The notes beneath the pieces are model-generated. The model worked only from the letters and a program-made list of their open reading frames with translations. It was not told the origin of the DNA and did not search any database. From a virus: DNA of 38,418 nt. Both the position numbers and the translations under genes were made by a program. Positions 15,325 through 24,463 of this stretch are shown one piece after another. Numbering within the stretch: the first letter of the stretch is position 1; every line of letters begins with the position of its first letter. The DNA lies in IMG/VR virus record IMGVR_UViG_3300042898_000804, positions 1 to 38,418 of that record. One strand, written 5' to 3'.

Positions 15325-17833
15325 ATTCCGCAGTGTCGGGTAAAATTGTTTGACGAGGGAACAATACATAAAAGTCCTTACTATCCAGCGGATTCGGTAC
15401 TGGCGTTGCGCTAGGTAACCCAGTCCATGCAGGAGGACTTGTGTTCTTGTCGTAATTATATGTAATGCTCTTGTCAACACTGAATCGGTCGATCCTGAAA
15501 TTAATCATATTTAACTTGTAGGGCAATCCGTCAGGTTGAACCCAGAAAAGATTAATGTTATTTTTTATAATTTCTGCATATCCAGGCTTAGTGTAACAGA
15601 CAACCCAAGCTTGTGTATAGCCTAATGTGCTACCATTCTCTTGTTGACTTGTCATCCACTGTGGTAACAAACTACTATCGAATTCTTGTCCTAGCACTTG
15701 TCCTACTCTAGTACGCATGTTGAACAAACTGTTTGGGTATAGAGTTCTTGCATAGCCCGGTGACAAACTAGTATAGTATAACTGATCCATAATATCTGCA
15801 TAACTAGTGAAAACATTAGTGACACTGGTATACCACGGGCCTAACCCTAAGTCGATTGGTCTAGGCCAATAAATTGATTCAGAGACACTAACCCCACTTG
15901 GGTTAACTAGATTATCAACTACTTGGCTATATACTACTTCATAGATGACATTACCGTTTTGATCTCTTGCTTGTGCAGTCTTCAATTCACCTAATGTGAT
16001 ATTTCTCCAGTAGTGATTTCTAGTCACTGCTGCAAGGTATTCATCAATATCACTTGCATAGATACCATAAGCATGTTCATAAACAACATTGGTTGCTTTG
16101 CCAAAATATATGTCATTTGGTCTATACAAATACTCAGATGGTATTAGCGTTTCGCTATTCAATAGGGTATCAATAATTTGTCTATCAGCGATACTAGGAG
16201 CAGCCTTAATGTACAAGATATCAGTAGGCTGATTGTATTCTTGCACGACCGTTAATGTAAAGTTTCTAGAATTTTTGATGACGGGATATTGTGGGCTGTA
16301 TGCTTCTATAGTAACAGTAAATTGAGTTTCTTCATATTGGTTTAATAACTCAGTGGTTGGTTGATTAGCAACATAGCCTGTAATTTCACCGTTATCTAGT
16401 AGTGTTAAGTTAGGTGGTAATGACCCTGAAACTATGCGGTATTGTAGCGGAGTATCAGATACTGCTAGTACGCTCTTAGTACTAATAGTACCATTGAATA
16501 TTGATCCCAAACTACTAGGAGTAATCCAAGTAATATCACCATTAATTTCATTAGATAAGTTAAACGAGAAGTTGAAGAAGGGTGATTGTATAGCAGGGTT
16601 CGCTTTTTTGTATACCGCTACACTGAAACTATATTGATTCAAACCCTCTGAAGAAATACCAGGTGTGCCTGTTATCCAACCTGTCGTTGAATTTCCAACT
16701 AATCCTAAAGGTAAGCCAGAGTAAATATATAATATCTCATTGTTGTCAAAATCTTTGCCTATGATTTTAAACGCAAAAAAGTTATCACTCTTTATAGTGC
16801 CAATAAATGCAGGGGTATTAGTTGGATAAGTATCGTAACTACTTCCTGCAGGTGGCAATACATAATAACCATAGTAATCATTATCAGGTATGTTATATGT
16901 TTCAGGTCTAGTGTTCAATATAACAGGTGATCGAGTATTGACTGGGTAGCCAGGTCCACCTTGACTTATAGGTGTATTCTGGTTGATTACAGTAATAGAA
17001 TATGCATTTATGTCATTGCCTAATGGACTTTCTAACCTAAGTGTAAAGTTATATGTTCTAATCGTAGGTTGACCCACAGATATAGCAGCCAATGTTACCG
17101 TCATAAATCCAGTACCACTAGTCAAGCTTAATGTTGGACCGTTTGGTGTAGTAGATATAGTGAACCCGGTACTACTGATAATAGACTTAACATAGTATGT
17201 TGTACCTTCTGAAACACCGCCGAATATAGCAGTACCAGTAAATGTTATTGGTCTACCTAATGTAAATCCAGTAGTGCTTAAACATGTAATAATGTTTGTT
17301 GTTTCAGTGATAGTGGCGGCTGTCGTAACACTAGGTACAGTTACATTAACAGTAGGTGCGTCTGCATATCCCCTGATAAGACCGTCAGTATTTATTTCTA
17401 ATCCAGGTGGCAGTATACCTTCAAGCAAATTAATAGTTATAGGATTAGTAGGGTCTGGATTACTATATTCTATAGGTAACTCTAACCATATACTGTCATT
17501 CGTACTTAAAAGATTACCTGCGGGTGTAATCAATGATGGAATAGCTGAACCAGTAACAGTTATACTAAATGTTCTATCACGAATGTTACTGTAATTATCA
17601 GTAACTCTAACTCCAAAAGTAGATACTGTTTCTGTTGTTAACAGTGACGGTATGCCTGAAATAATACCGTCTTCAGAAAGGCTAAATCCTGCAGGTAAAC
17701 TACCACTTAATAATGAATAAGTGATTGTTACTGCAGGTAATACTGCCGACGCAGACAGAGTGTATACAGACGCTATGCCTGCAGGATATGTCCCTAAAGA
17801 GCCTGCAGGTGTATTCCATACCGGTTGTGCCAT
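15323..17833 (-). CDS. Large Ig-like (He_PIG-type) virion or fibre protein
   Basis: 836 aa. It contains several putative Ig-like domains with the pattern (G)xLPxGxxLxxxGxIxG, for example SGSLPAGFSLSEDGIISGIP near residue 45, EGILPPGLEINTDGLIRG near 137, and SGSLPPNLTLLDNGEITG near 470. This is the signature of He_PIG/cadherin-like adhesion domains. Between the second and third lies one TFTGTAIFGGVSEGTTYYV module shared with the 420-aa protein. The C-terminal 280 residues are different, Tyr/Trp-rich with mixed secondary structure. There is no signal peptide or membrane segment. It begins one base after the endolysin stop. A host-surface-binding fibre is the likely role. Confidence 0.7.
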   Translation of the reverse strand: MAQPVWNTPAGSLGTYPAGIASVYTLSASAVLPAVTITYSLLSGSLPAGFSLSEDGIISGIPSLLTTETVSTFGVRVTDNYSNIRDRTFSITVTGSAIPSLITPAGNLLSTNDSIWLELPIEYSNPDPTNPITINLLEGILPPGLEINTDGLIRGYADAPTVNVTVPSVTTAATITETTNIITCLSTTGFTLGRPITFTGTAIFGGVSEGTTYYVKSIISSTGFTISTTPNGPTLSLTSGTGFMTVTLAAISVGQPTIRTYNFTLRLESPLGNDINAYSITVINQNTPISQGGPGYPVNTRSPVILNTRPETYNIPDNDYYGYYVLPPAGSSYDTYPTNTPAFIGTIKSDNFFAFKIIGKDFDNNEILYIYSGLPLGLVGNSTTGWITGTPGISSEGLNQYSFSVAVYKKANPAIQSPFFNFSFNLSNEINGDITWITPSSLGSIFNGTISTKSVLAVSDTPLQYRIVSGSLPPNLTLLDNGEITGYVANQPTTELLNQYEETQFTVTIEAYSPQYPVIKNSRNFTLTVVQEYNQPTDILYIKAAPSIADRQIIDTLLNSETLIPSEYLYRPNDIYFGKATNVVYEHAYGIYASDIDEYLAAVTRNHYWRNITLGELKTAQARDQNGNVIYEVVYSQVVDNLVNPSGVSVSESIYWPRPIDLGLGPWYTSVTNVFTSYADIMDQLYYTSLSPGYARTLYPNSLFNMRTRVGQVLGQEFDSSLLPQWMTSQQENGSTLGYTQAWVVCYTKPGYAEIIKNNINLFWVQPDGLPYKLNMINFRIDRFSVDKSITYNYDKNTSPPAWTGLPSATPVPNPLDSKDFYVLFPRQTILPDTAE

Positions 17834-17834
17834 A

Positions 17835-18458
17835 TTAATGTGCGCCCAAATGTTGTAATGCTAAGTGATAGTGATGTTGTCTGTCAGCTAAACCAATGGT
17901 ACCGCCATTAATTCGTTTAGTTAATCCAATAAAGTCATCACGGTCGCAAAATTGATTTAATTTGTTGTTATCCCAAAACCAACCTGCGCTTGCAACAGCA
18001 CCGTTGGGTGTTTCTAAATAAGCAACTGTATCTTCTATGCTCATATCCAATGCTTCTGCAAAGCGAGTATAGTTATCTCGTCCAGTCAATTGAATCAATC
18101 CACGACCTCTGAATCTGAATCCATCACCGCTGTTCTCATCACCGTTCTTCATACGATTAGCATACACACGATTAGCAATCTTTTGAGGTTGACGCTCATA
18201 TTGCTTTGCTAAATCTTCTGAAGGGAAATACTTTTTAAATGTGCCCATCAATCCCTTAGCACTGTAGTTCAAATTCTCAACAACAGCATTGAAGCCACCT
18301 GATTCGTGTGCAATCTGCGCTAAGAATCCTGCGACTCGCTTTGGATTGTCAAACATCTCGTAGTATTCTGCTACAGTGTTTAATGGTTCTATATAACCTT
18401 CTAATGTTGTTCTTTTTGTCTTTGGGCACATTGCCTGTAATAATTCTAATGTTATCAT
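17835..18458 (-). CDS. GH19 chitinase-like endolysin
   Basis: 207 aa, a single GH19 domain. QIAHESGGF holds the putative catalytic Glu52, and Glu61 in the following VENLNYSA is the likely second acid. FRGRGLIQLTGRDNY and WFWDNNKLNQFCD are further family motifs. In phages these domains cleave peptidoglycan glycan strands at lysis. There is no signal peptide, so release would need a holin; the candidate is at 6226-6840. An AAAGGTG site precedes the ATG. The gene lies between two fibre genes, so a virion-associated role is an alternative, but the lack of extra domains favours a soluble endolysin. Confidence 0.88.
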   Translation of the reverse strand: MITLELLQAMCPKTKRTTLEGYIEPLNTVAEYYEMFDNPKRVAGFLAQIAHESGGFNAVVENLNYSAKGLMGTFKKYFPSEDLAKQYERQPQKIANRVYANRMKNGDENSGDGFRFRGRGLIQLTGRDNYTRFAEALDMSIEDTVAYLETPNGAVASAGWFWDNNKLNQFCDRDDFIGLTKRINGGTIGLADRQHHYHLALQHLGAH

Positions 18459-18467
18459 GATTCACCT

Positions 18468-20972
18468 TTATGAGTATGTTGCACCTACTGTATACCATTG
18501 ACTAGTACTAGGTGCTATATAGAATAATGTTGCTCCCGAATTTTGAATGTATACAGTATTGGCTGCGCCTGAGTTAATAGCAGCGTTTGCCGGAGGATAT
18601 ACATTAAGAGCGTTAGCTGTGTTGTTTGTAATAAAAATTGTCATTCCCGGATCAATGTTAGGTAACCTAACTGAGTTGGCACCATTGACAATTGAAGTTA
18701 TCACATTTATAGTATTGCCCAATACTTTAGCGTTGGCTTGCACAGTTCCTGCTGCTGATATACTAGTTTCTACTGACGTAACAAAATATGTAGATGACAA
18801 TGCTCCTAAGCTAGCATCAAACTCTAATTTCGAAGAGCCTTTGGCAGTTTGGTTAGATCCAGTAGCGCCCACCATAACAGGGAACAATGATGAAGTAACA
18901 GAGTCGGCTGTTGCGTTAATTGTATTACTTGGCCCGGGTATACCACTAAATCCTGATCTACCTGATGTGCCAGATGTACCAGTGAATCCACTTACACCTG
19001 TAGTGCCACTAGTTCCGCTTATGCCTGATGTTCCACTAAATCCACTTACACCTGTTGTACCACTTGTACCAGTAAATCCACTTATACCTGAGCCGCTAAA
19101 ACCTGATCTTCCTGATGTGCCTGATGTGCCTGATGTGCCACTGAATCCACTGACACCTGATATACCAGACGTTCCACTAATACCACTAGTTCCGCTTATG
19201 CCTGATGTTCCACTAAATCCACTTACACCTGTTGTGCCCGAATATCCACTTAATCCAGAAGGACCCCGTAATGGTCCTATATCTGTCCAAGTGTTATCAC
19301 CGTTTGACAATGCTCCATCACCCGCATCATATCCCCCGCCTGAATTTAATATCAAATACAATGTTCCTAGGGAAGTTCCACTAGGTAACAACGTAGAGTT
19401 AGCAACCGATCCTGATAGTAATACCGATTGTCCAGACGCTCCACTGATACCTGATGTACCTGATGTTCCGCTTGTACCCGATGTACCACTGACACCTGTT
19501 GTACCACTGACACCTGTTGTACCGGACCATCCACTAGTACCGCTGAATCCTGATATACCACTTGTGCCACTCCAACCACTTATACCACTAGTACCAGACC
19601 ATCCACTAGTGCCACTGAAGCCGGATATACCACTAATACCGGTGGTGCCTGAAATTCCACTAGTACCCGAAGTACCACTGATACCTGACCAACCTGATGT
19701 TCCTGAATAACCACTAGTGCCAGATGTTCCGCTAACACCTGACCAACCACTAACACCAGTGTACCCTGATGTACCAGATGTTCCACTAACACCTGTCGTA
19801 CCTGATATACCTGAGAAACCACTTATACCTGAAGTACCTGAAGTACCGCTATATCCACTTATACCACTAGTTCCCGAAGCTCCTGACCAACCACTAGTAC
19901 CTGACCAACCTGATGTTCCGCTAACACCAGTAGTGCCACTTGCTCCACTTACACCTGTTGTACCTGATGTTCCACTGAATCCCGATGTACCACTAATACC
20001 TGACGTACCACTAATACCTGTTGTGCCACTAATACCTGTTGTGCCACTAGCACCTGAAGTACCTGAATAGCCACTGACACCTGTTGTGCCACTAATACCA
20101 GTTGTGCCACTAAAGCCGCTTACACCAGTTACACCGGACCATCCGCTAATACCAGTTGTACCAGACCATCCGCTTGTGCCACTAAATCCCGATCTACCTG
20201 AAGTACCGGTAAATCCACTGACACCCGTTGTACCCGACCAACCACTTACGCCTGTAGTGCCTGAGAAACCTGATCTACCTGATGTGCCTGAAAAACCTGA
20301 AGTAGCACTACCCCATGATAGCACTCCGGCGCCATCTGTGATTAAAACTTGTCCTGAACTACCACCTGTAATACGTAGATTACCTACTGCACCCAATGAA
20401 ACGTTTGCGCCGGTAAACGAAACATTACCTGTACCTAATAGATTACCTGTGGATACTAAGTTTCCGCTTACATTAGCATGAGTTAAAAAACTTGTACCAT
20501 CTACGTCAAGATTTGCAGTTACATTTAAGTTTCCTGTTACGTTTGCTGTACTAGAAACTACTAGGTTAGCTAACGTTGATAGTCCATTGACGTTTAATGC
20601 TCCTGCAATATTTGCATATCCGTTTAATATTATGTTATCTACGTTGGCAATAGTTGCTGGTAAATCAATCCAAAGAGTCTGAGAGCTTGAAGTAATTGAA
20701 GTATCTTGCAGGCCGTTTGCATCACGACCAATACTTAATGTGCTAGTGTGTACTTGAACACACGCAATATTTGCAGTAATAATAACATTACCGGTTGGAG
20801 AACTAACTGTAATACCAGCGCCGGGTGTTCTGTTAACGGAAACGACGGAACCACCCGCAAAGCCGTTGTAAATTTCTGTAAAGTTTTGCTGTACCTTCGA
20901 AAACGCCGTGCGTATCGCATCCGCGTCCGGATCGTCTGGAAATGTACCAAAATCGATATTCTGTTGAGCCAT
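18468..20972 (-). CDS. Collagen-like tail fibre protein
   Basis: 834 aa. The N-terminal 75 residues ([20 protein letters not shown]) resemble attachment segments of other phage fibre proteins. A beta-rich part with repeats of the type [14 protein letters not shown] follows. From about residue 222 to 680 the chain is Gly-X-Y triplets with Ser or Thr at Y ([13 protein letters not shown] and variants). They are interrupted once by about 55 non-repeat residues containing [18 protein letters not shown]. The C-terminal 150 residues form a non-repetitive beta domain ending [10 protein letters not shown], likely the trimerising or receptor-binding head. Triple-helical trimer assembly is inferred from the triplets. 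It has AAGGTG before the start and a late octamer 20 bases upstream. An early-terminating structure is not seen; the frame is intact. Confidence 0.85.
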   Translation of the reverse strand: MAQQNIDFGTFPDDPDADAIRTAFSKVQQNFTEIYNGFAGGSVVSVNRTPGAGITVSSPTGNVIITANIACVQVHTSTLSIGRDANGLQDTSITSSSQTLWIDLPATIANVDNIILNGYANIAGALNVNGLSTLANLVVSSTANVTGNLNVTANLDVDGTSFLTHANVSGNLVSTGNLLGTGNVSFTGANVSLGAVGNLRITGGSSGQVLITDGAGVLSWGSATSGFSGTSGRSGFSGTTGVSGWSGTTGVSGFTGTSGRSGFSGTSGWSGTTGISGWSGVTGVSGFSGTTGISGTTGVSGYSGTSGASGTTGISGTTGISGTSGISGTSGFSGTSGTTGVSGASGTTGVSGTSGWSGTSGWSGASGTSGISGYSGTSGTSGISGFSGISGTTGVSGTSGTSGYTGVSGWSGVSGTSGTSGYSGTSGWSGISGTSGTSGISGTTGISGISGFSGTSGWSGTSGISGWSGTSGISGFSGTSGWSGTTGVSGTTGVSGTSGTSGTSGTSGISGASGQSVLLSGSVANSTLLPSGTSLGTLYLILNSGGGYDAGDGALSNGDNTWTDIGPLRGPSGLSGYSGTTGVSGFSGTSGISGTSGISGTSGISGVSGFSGTSGTSGTSGRSGFSGSGISGFTGTSGTTGVSGFSGTSGISGTSGTTGVSGFTGTSGTSGRSGFSGIPGPSNTINATADSVTSSLFPVMVGATGSNQTAKGSSKLEFDASLGALSSTYFVTSVETSISAAGTVQANAKVLGNTINVITSIVNGANSVRLPNIDPGMTIFITNNTANALNVYPPANAAINSGAANTVYIQNSGATLFYIAPSTSQWYTVGATYS
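18935..20307 (-). repeat. Tandem Gly-X-Ser/Thr coding repeat
   Basis: Imperfect 9-base periodic repeat encoding the collagen-like triplets, split by a non-repeat segment at about 19262-19425. Codons vary at third positions, which limits exact repeats. The opposite strand carries long open frames of Val-Pro-Leu type that are only shadows of this repeat. Confidence 0.85.
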
Positions 20973-20992
20973 ATCTATGTCACCTTATCTAG

Positions 20993-21000
20993 TATTTATC
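20993..21000 (-). promoter_or_regulatory. T4-type late promoter octamer GATAAATA
   Basis: GATAAATA on the minus strand, 20 bases upstream of the collagen-like fibre gene and just after the terminator of the upstream unit. This is the cleanest promoter-after-terminator layout in the window. Confidence 0.65.
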
Positions 21001-21024
21001 GTTTGTAGTTCAAACAGTCTTGCC

Positions 21025-21055
21025 AAAAAAATACCCGACCTAAGCCGGGTATTTT
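21025..21055 (-). terminator. Intrinsic terminator after the 742-aa gene
   Basis: A 10-base-pair stem (arms 21028-21037 and 21046-21055, core CCCG/CGGG) with an 8-base loop. On the minus strand it is followed by a run of seven U. It lies 14 bases after the stop at 21069 and separates that unit from the fibre-lysis unit. Confidence 0.85.
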
Positions 21056-21068
21056 GAGTAGCGTAATA

Positions 21069-23297
21069 TTATTTAATACCGCTTAATTTCTTCCAATCAT
21101 GCAACAAATCAACTGATTCTTGCATTGGATTTCCTAAACGACTTATCTGAGTTGACACTACAGGAACTGTAGATTGACCAGTAGCTTTTTCTTTGTTCAA
21201 TCCGCCTGAAATAACTTTAGTCATAAAGTCCATATCAGTTTTGAAAGATTCATCATCAAAGTCTCTAGCCTTCTCACCTGCGTCATTTGCCCACTCGTTC
21301 ATTTCTGTAGTTTCTTCGCTTGCTTCACCACCGTCGCCACCTTCAGACATAGCAGTAGCTAATGCTTGGTCTTCTGCGGCTTCTGCATTTTCGTCAGCGG
21401 TAGTTTCGGCTGCACCTGAATCAGGAGGATTATCTTCTGCAACTTGTTCTTCCTCTTGGTCGTAGCTTTCAACTTCGTCTACTTCTTGCTCTTGACCTTG
21501 TTCTTCATCAGAACCTTCTTCATCAGAACCTTGTTCACCAGAACCTGCTTCGTCTTCATAGTCATTGCCGCCTTCATCACCACCGAAGCCTTGTGTTGGT
21601 GGAGCTGGCATCTCACCGGTTATTTTTCTAATTAGATCCATCATTCCGTCATGATCATCAACTACATCAATTCCCATTTCTCCGCCTTCTGGTCGACCAT
21701 CAGCTGGTTGAAGAGACATTGCACTTGATTGACCTTGCTGACCATCATCTCCGCCAAATAAACCTAAACCAGCTTGCTTGATAGCTTGTAGAAGTTGATC
21801 GGCTTCACCATCTTGTGCTGTTACTGATACTGAATCAGGAGATCCTTGCTGACCTTTACTGATAGATACAGTCATACCTTCGTCAACCTTACCTTCTAGC
21901 AAAGCGTTTAATTGACTCTCTAAACTTTCAAATGCTCGTGAGTCATAGCTTGTTCTATCTGTAAATGTCTTTCCACCTACAGAGAATTTGTCACCCTTAG
22001 GAGTTCTTGCTAGGGCCGCTGTGAACGCATTGCCTTCACCAACCGCAGCATCTGCCATACCGCCTACTGTGGCCGGTGGCATTTCGAATATGTCTGCTTC
22101 ACCTACAACTGCAGGGCCCATTTGACCATAGCACTCATCTAGGCCTTCTTTATAGCCTTCATGGTACATGCGAGCTTCTTCCATGTCTTCATAGTTTTTA
22201 CCACAGTGACTATGTCCTTTTAATCCATGTGACTTACCAGCTAGTCTTGCGGCTTGTAAGCTTTGTTCCATGCCTTCTTTAACTTTCTTTTTCTGATCCT
22301 TTTTAGCGAATGGATTTACACCTTTCTTAGGTGCTGCACCTTTCTTCTTGCCTTCGTTGTCATCCTTACCCGGCTTTTTGTCAGCCCAATTAGGAACTCC
22401 ATCATTGTCATCATCTGGCTTTTTATTTTTAGCAGCGACAGGCTTTTTCTTAGCATCTTTCTTAGCAAAAGGATTAACACCCTTCTTAGCTTCTAATACG
22501 CCTTGATTGCGACCGGCACCTAAGTTAGCACCAACATCATTTTGATCTGTCGGGATGTCAGCTTCATTAGTCTTACTGCGTAGCTTAGCCAATACTGCAC
22601 CTGCAATACGCTGGCCCTTTTCGCCACCGCCGGCAGACTTTTCAATCTTAGCAAAATTCTTACCTGGCTTACCAATGTCTTTACCTGCACGTGCTGCTGT
22701 AGCACTGTAGCCTGCTTCATCCATTTGTCCATCAGGCATCAGAGTCATCTCGCCCTTACCAATAGATTGTTTAATCTGATTAGCAAGTTGCGGGTTGTTA
22801 ACTGTACCCAAAGTTTTGTTACCTTGCGCAATAACTTGTGTATTCTGTGCAGGTTGACCGGCAACTTGTTGTTGTTGACCTGGCATTGATGTTTGGCCTG
22901 GCTTCTTAGGCATTTGAGCAGCTGGTTTGATTTGAATCTGTTCAGCTTCATACATCTTTTCTCTACTAGCATCGATTTGGTCAAAATACTCTTTAATACT
23001 ATGCTTAGTAGTTTTCTTCTTGTCATGTGCTGGTAACTTAATATCTTTACCATGCTTTACGCCAAACGCACTGAAGTCATACTTTTTAACTTCGCCTGAA
23101 CTATCGGCATCTTTCTTAGGACGACCGCGACCCTTTTTAGGAGCATCAGCTTTTACCTTGTTGCCTTCGTCATCTTCATCGTCTTTGCGACCATAACCAC
23201 CTGGCTCAGCAGTGTGGATCTTGCCCTTACCTGTATCTTTAACAGCTTCAGACAACTGGCTCATTTTGCTTAACATATCTTTGAAATTCATTTTCAT
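21069..23297 (-). CDS. Large low-complexity acidic/basic phage protein with possible capsid-targeting N-terminus
   Basis: 742 aa. It begins MKMNFKDMLSKMSQLSEAVK; the Leu-Ser-Glu before Ala at 15-18 fits the (L/I)xE cleavage rule of the T4 prohead protease gp21. Basic Lys/Pro-rich stretches follow, with a duplicated KGVNPFAKKD(A/Q)KKK (about 275 and 324) flanking DDDNDGVPNWADKKPG, which resembles a thrombospondin-type calcium loop. The C-terminal third is very acidic (GSDEEGSDEEQGQEQEVDE), ending in a short helical domain. Most of it is probably disordered. An AAAGGAAAT site supports the first ATG. It is last in its transcription unit. A role inside the head or as an assembly factor is inferred from the N-terminus and composition only. 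Confidence 0.65.
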   Translation of the reverse strand: MKMNFKDMLSKMSQLSEAVKDTGKGKIHTAEPGGYGRKDDEDDEGNKVKADAPKKGRGRPKKDADSSGEVKKYDFSAFGVKHGKDIKLPAHDKKKTTKHSIKEYFDQIDASREKMYEAEQIQIKPAAQMPKKPGQTSMPGQQQQVAGQPAQNTQVIAQGNKTLGTVNNPQLANQIKQSIGKGEMTLMPDGQMDEAGYSATAARAGKDIGKPGKNFAKIEKSAGGGEKGQRIAGAVLAKLRSKTNEADIPTDQNDVGANLGAGRNQGVLEAKKGVNPFAKKDAKKKPVAAKNKKPDDDNDGVPNWADKKPGKDDNEGKKKGAAPKKGVNPFAKKDQKKKVKEGMEQSLQAARLAGKSHGLKGHSHCGKNYEDMEEARMYHEGYKEGLDECYGQMGPAVVGEADIFEMPPATVGGMADAAVGEGNAFTAALARTPKGDKFSVGGKTFTDRTSYDSRAFESLESQLNALLEGKVDEGMTVSISKGQQGSPDSVSVTAQDGEADQLLQAIKQAGLGLFGGDDGQQGQSSAMSLQPADGRPEGGEMGIDVVDDHDGMMDLIRKITGEMPAPPTQGFGGDEGGNDYEDEAGSGEQGSDEEGSDEEQGQEQEVDEVESYDQEEEQVAEDNPPDSGAAETTADENAEAAEDQALATAMSEGGDGGEASEETTEMNEWANDAGEKARDFDDESFKTDMDFMTKVISGGLNKEKATGQSTVPVVSTQISRLGNPMQESVDLLHDWKKLSGIK

Positions 23298-23309
23298 ATT
23301 TCCTTTGAA

Positions 23310-23933
23310 TTATTTTCTTGCGCCAGTTTGTGGCTTTGCTGGACGAGTAATCTTACTCATTGGGCTACTTGCACCTTGCTTGTCTTGTGGAATAGCTTTG
23401 AACGGATCAAATGCATCAGGTGTTTCTTTACCAGAATATTGCATTTGAATCTGATTGCCCTTCATTTGCTCTTTGACGCTAGATAGATATGAGTCACCGT
23501 ATGCCTTATTTGCGTCTTTTGCACCAGGCATTTCTTCTAATTCAGTATGATTTAGTAGAGGACTGTGACCTTCTTCATTCTCATAAGCTTGTGTTTCGCT
23601 ATTGATGCTATCATTATAGTTTGTCTGTATAGCACGAACCATATTGATATTATAACCTAACAGTTGAGCAACTTGTTGAATCATTGGTTCTGTTGCTGGA
23701 TATCTAAAATTAGCTTTGATAATAGTGACAGATTGATTGCGCAAGTCAGGAAATCCATATGGATCCTTCTGTATAGGGGTGGTAGATGGCTTACTGATGT
23801 CAACTGCATCGAACTTCTCTTTTAGATTGTGTGAAAACAAATCTAAGAAATTCTTGTCAACATCGCCGGCGATCTTAATTGTATAATCGTAAAGCTTGAC
23901 GCTTTCGGTGATATATTGTTTTAGGCTTCTCAT
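23310..23933 (-). CDS. Conserved phage protein with possible capsid-targeting N-terminus
   Basis: 207 aa. The first eleven residues, MRSLKQYITES, strongly resemble the short capsid-targeting peptides of T4 internal proteins, and Ile-Thr-Glu before Ser fits gp21 cleavage. The next 90 residues are a compact alpha/beta domain (YDYTIKIAGDVDKNFLDLF, then KDPYGFPDLRNQSVTIIKANF and EPMIQQVAQLLGYNINMV). The remaining half is polar and probably flexible. An AGGA site and a late octamer lie upstream. It is probably a late protein packaged in or cleaved during head assembly, but no homologous function is recognised. Confidence 0.65.
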   Translation of the reverse strand: MRSLKQYITESVKLYDYTIKIAGDVDKNFLDLFSHNLKEKFDAVDISKPSTTPIQKDPYGFPDLRNQSVTIIKANFRYPATEPMIQQVAQLLGYNINMVRAIQTNYNDSINSETQAYENEEGHSPLLNHTELEEMPGAKDANKAYGDSYLSSVKEQMKGNQIQMQYSGKETPDAFDPFKAIPQDKQGASSPMSKITRPAKPQTGARK

Positions 23934-23952
23934 TGCATATTCCTGTATATAT

Positions 23953-23960
23953 TATTTATC
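23953..23960 (-). promoter_or_regulatory. T4-type late promoter octamer GATAAATA
   Basis: GATAAATA on the minus strand, 19 bases upstream of the 207-aa gene, overlapping the end of the preceding coding region. Confidence 0.6.
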
Positions 23961-24447
23961 ATTGTTTATCTTTTTTACCAGACAGAATCTTTAGTAGTTC
24001 ATTCCTATCAAAAGATTGACCATCACCCAATGGCGTAGCTTCAATTTCTTCGGCCTTTACTGCTTGTTTCTGATCCAATGCAGCTTTTTTAAGCTGTAAT
24101 TCAATCATTTTAAGCTTCTTTGTCATCTTAGCAGTTTTAGCAGTGATAGCATGATTCAACATTGTACCAGCACTATTAAAGATTTCTGCACTGAATCTGC
24201 TGTCAACTTGCATACCCAAATCCATCAAGTCTTTATAGCTGTTCTTAGCCAAGTCAGCAAGTTCATCCATTTCAATATCAGAGGATTCAAGTCCACGTAC
24301 TTGAGGAAGGGCCTGCTCTATCTTTTCTAAGTTGGATAAAGCTTCTTGGGTAGAAATTTCTATACTTGCTTTTTCAATATTAGATTGATTAGCATCTTTT
24401 TCTACTTCGGCTGGAAGCTCAAACAGTTCTTCTAGTTTTTTTGTCAT
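23959..24447 (-). CDS. Possible small terminase subunit (gp16-like)
   Basis: 162 aa, mostly helical and charged. The central part (SSDIEMDELADLAKNSYKDL, then DSRFSAEIFNSAGTMLNHAI) and the following Lys-rich coiled-coil-like helix (KMTKKLKMIELQLKKAALDQ) resemble the helical core of T4-type small terminases, which form rings that regulate gp17. The length is close to T4 gp16 (164 aa). However, no gp17 large terminase follows and the adjacent genes are not packaging genes, so context gives no support. An unrelated coiled-coil assembly protein is the alternative. A late octamer lies eight bases before the ATG. Confidence 0.45.
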   Translation of the reverse strand: MTKKLEELFELPAEVEKDANQSNIEKASIEISTQEALSNLEKIEQALPQVRGLESSDIEMDELADLAKNSYKDLMDLGMQVDSRFSAEIFNSAGTMLNHAITAKTAKMTKKLKMIELQLKKAALDQKQAVKAEEIEATPLGDGQSFDRNELLKILSGKKDKQ

Positions 24448-24455
24448 AATATCAG

Positions 24456-24463
24456 TATTTATT
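24456..24463 (-). promoter_or_regulatory. Late promoter octamer AATAAATA
   Basis: AATAAATA on the minus strand, eight bases from the ATG of the 162-aa gene and overlapping the stop of the upstream glycosyltransferase-like gene. The leader would be very short. Confidence 0.4.

Noticed and set aside
17388-17396. AATAAATA on the minus strand inside the 836-aa gene
   Set aside because: There is no gene start within a useful distance; it is probably a chance match in A/T-rich coding sequence.
18935-20307. Possible CRISPR array
   Set aside because: The periodicity is 9 bases in a continuous coding frame, without spacers of constant length and without cas genes.
18547-20481. Long plus-strand open frames of Val/Pro/Leu repeats opposite the collagen-like gene
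   Set aside because: They mirror the 9-base Gly-X-Ser periodicity on the other strand, lack ribosome binding sites and promoters, and have codon patterns dictated by the real gene.
14036-20972. Diversity-generating retroelement acting on the fibre genes
   Set aside because: No reverse transcriptase gene and no template/variable repeat pair is visible in the window.
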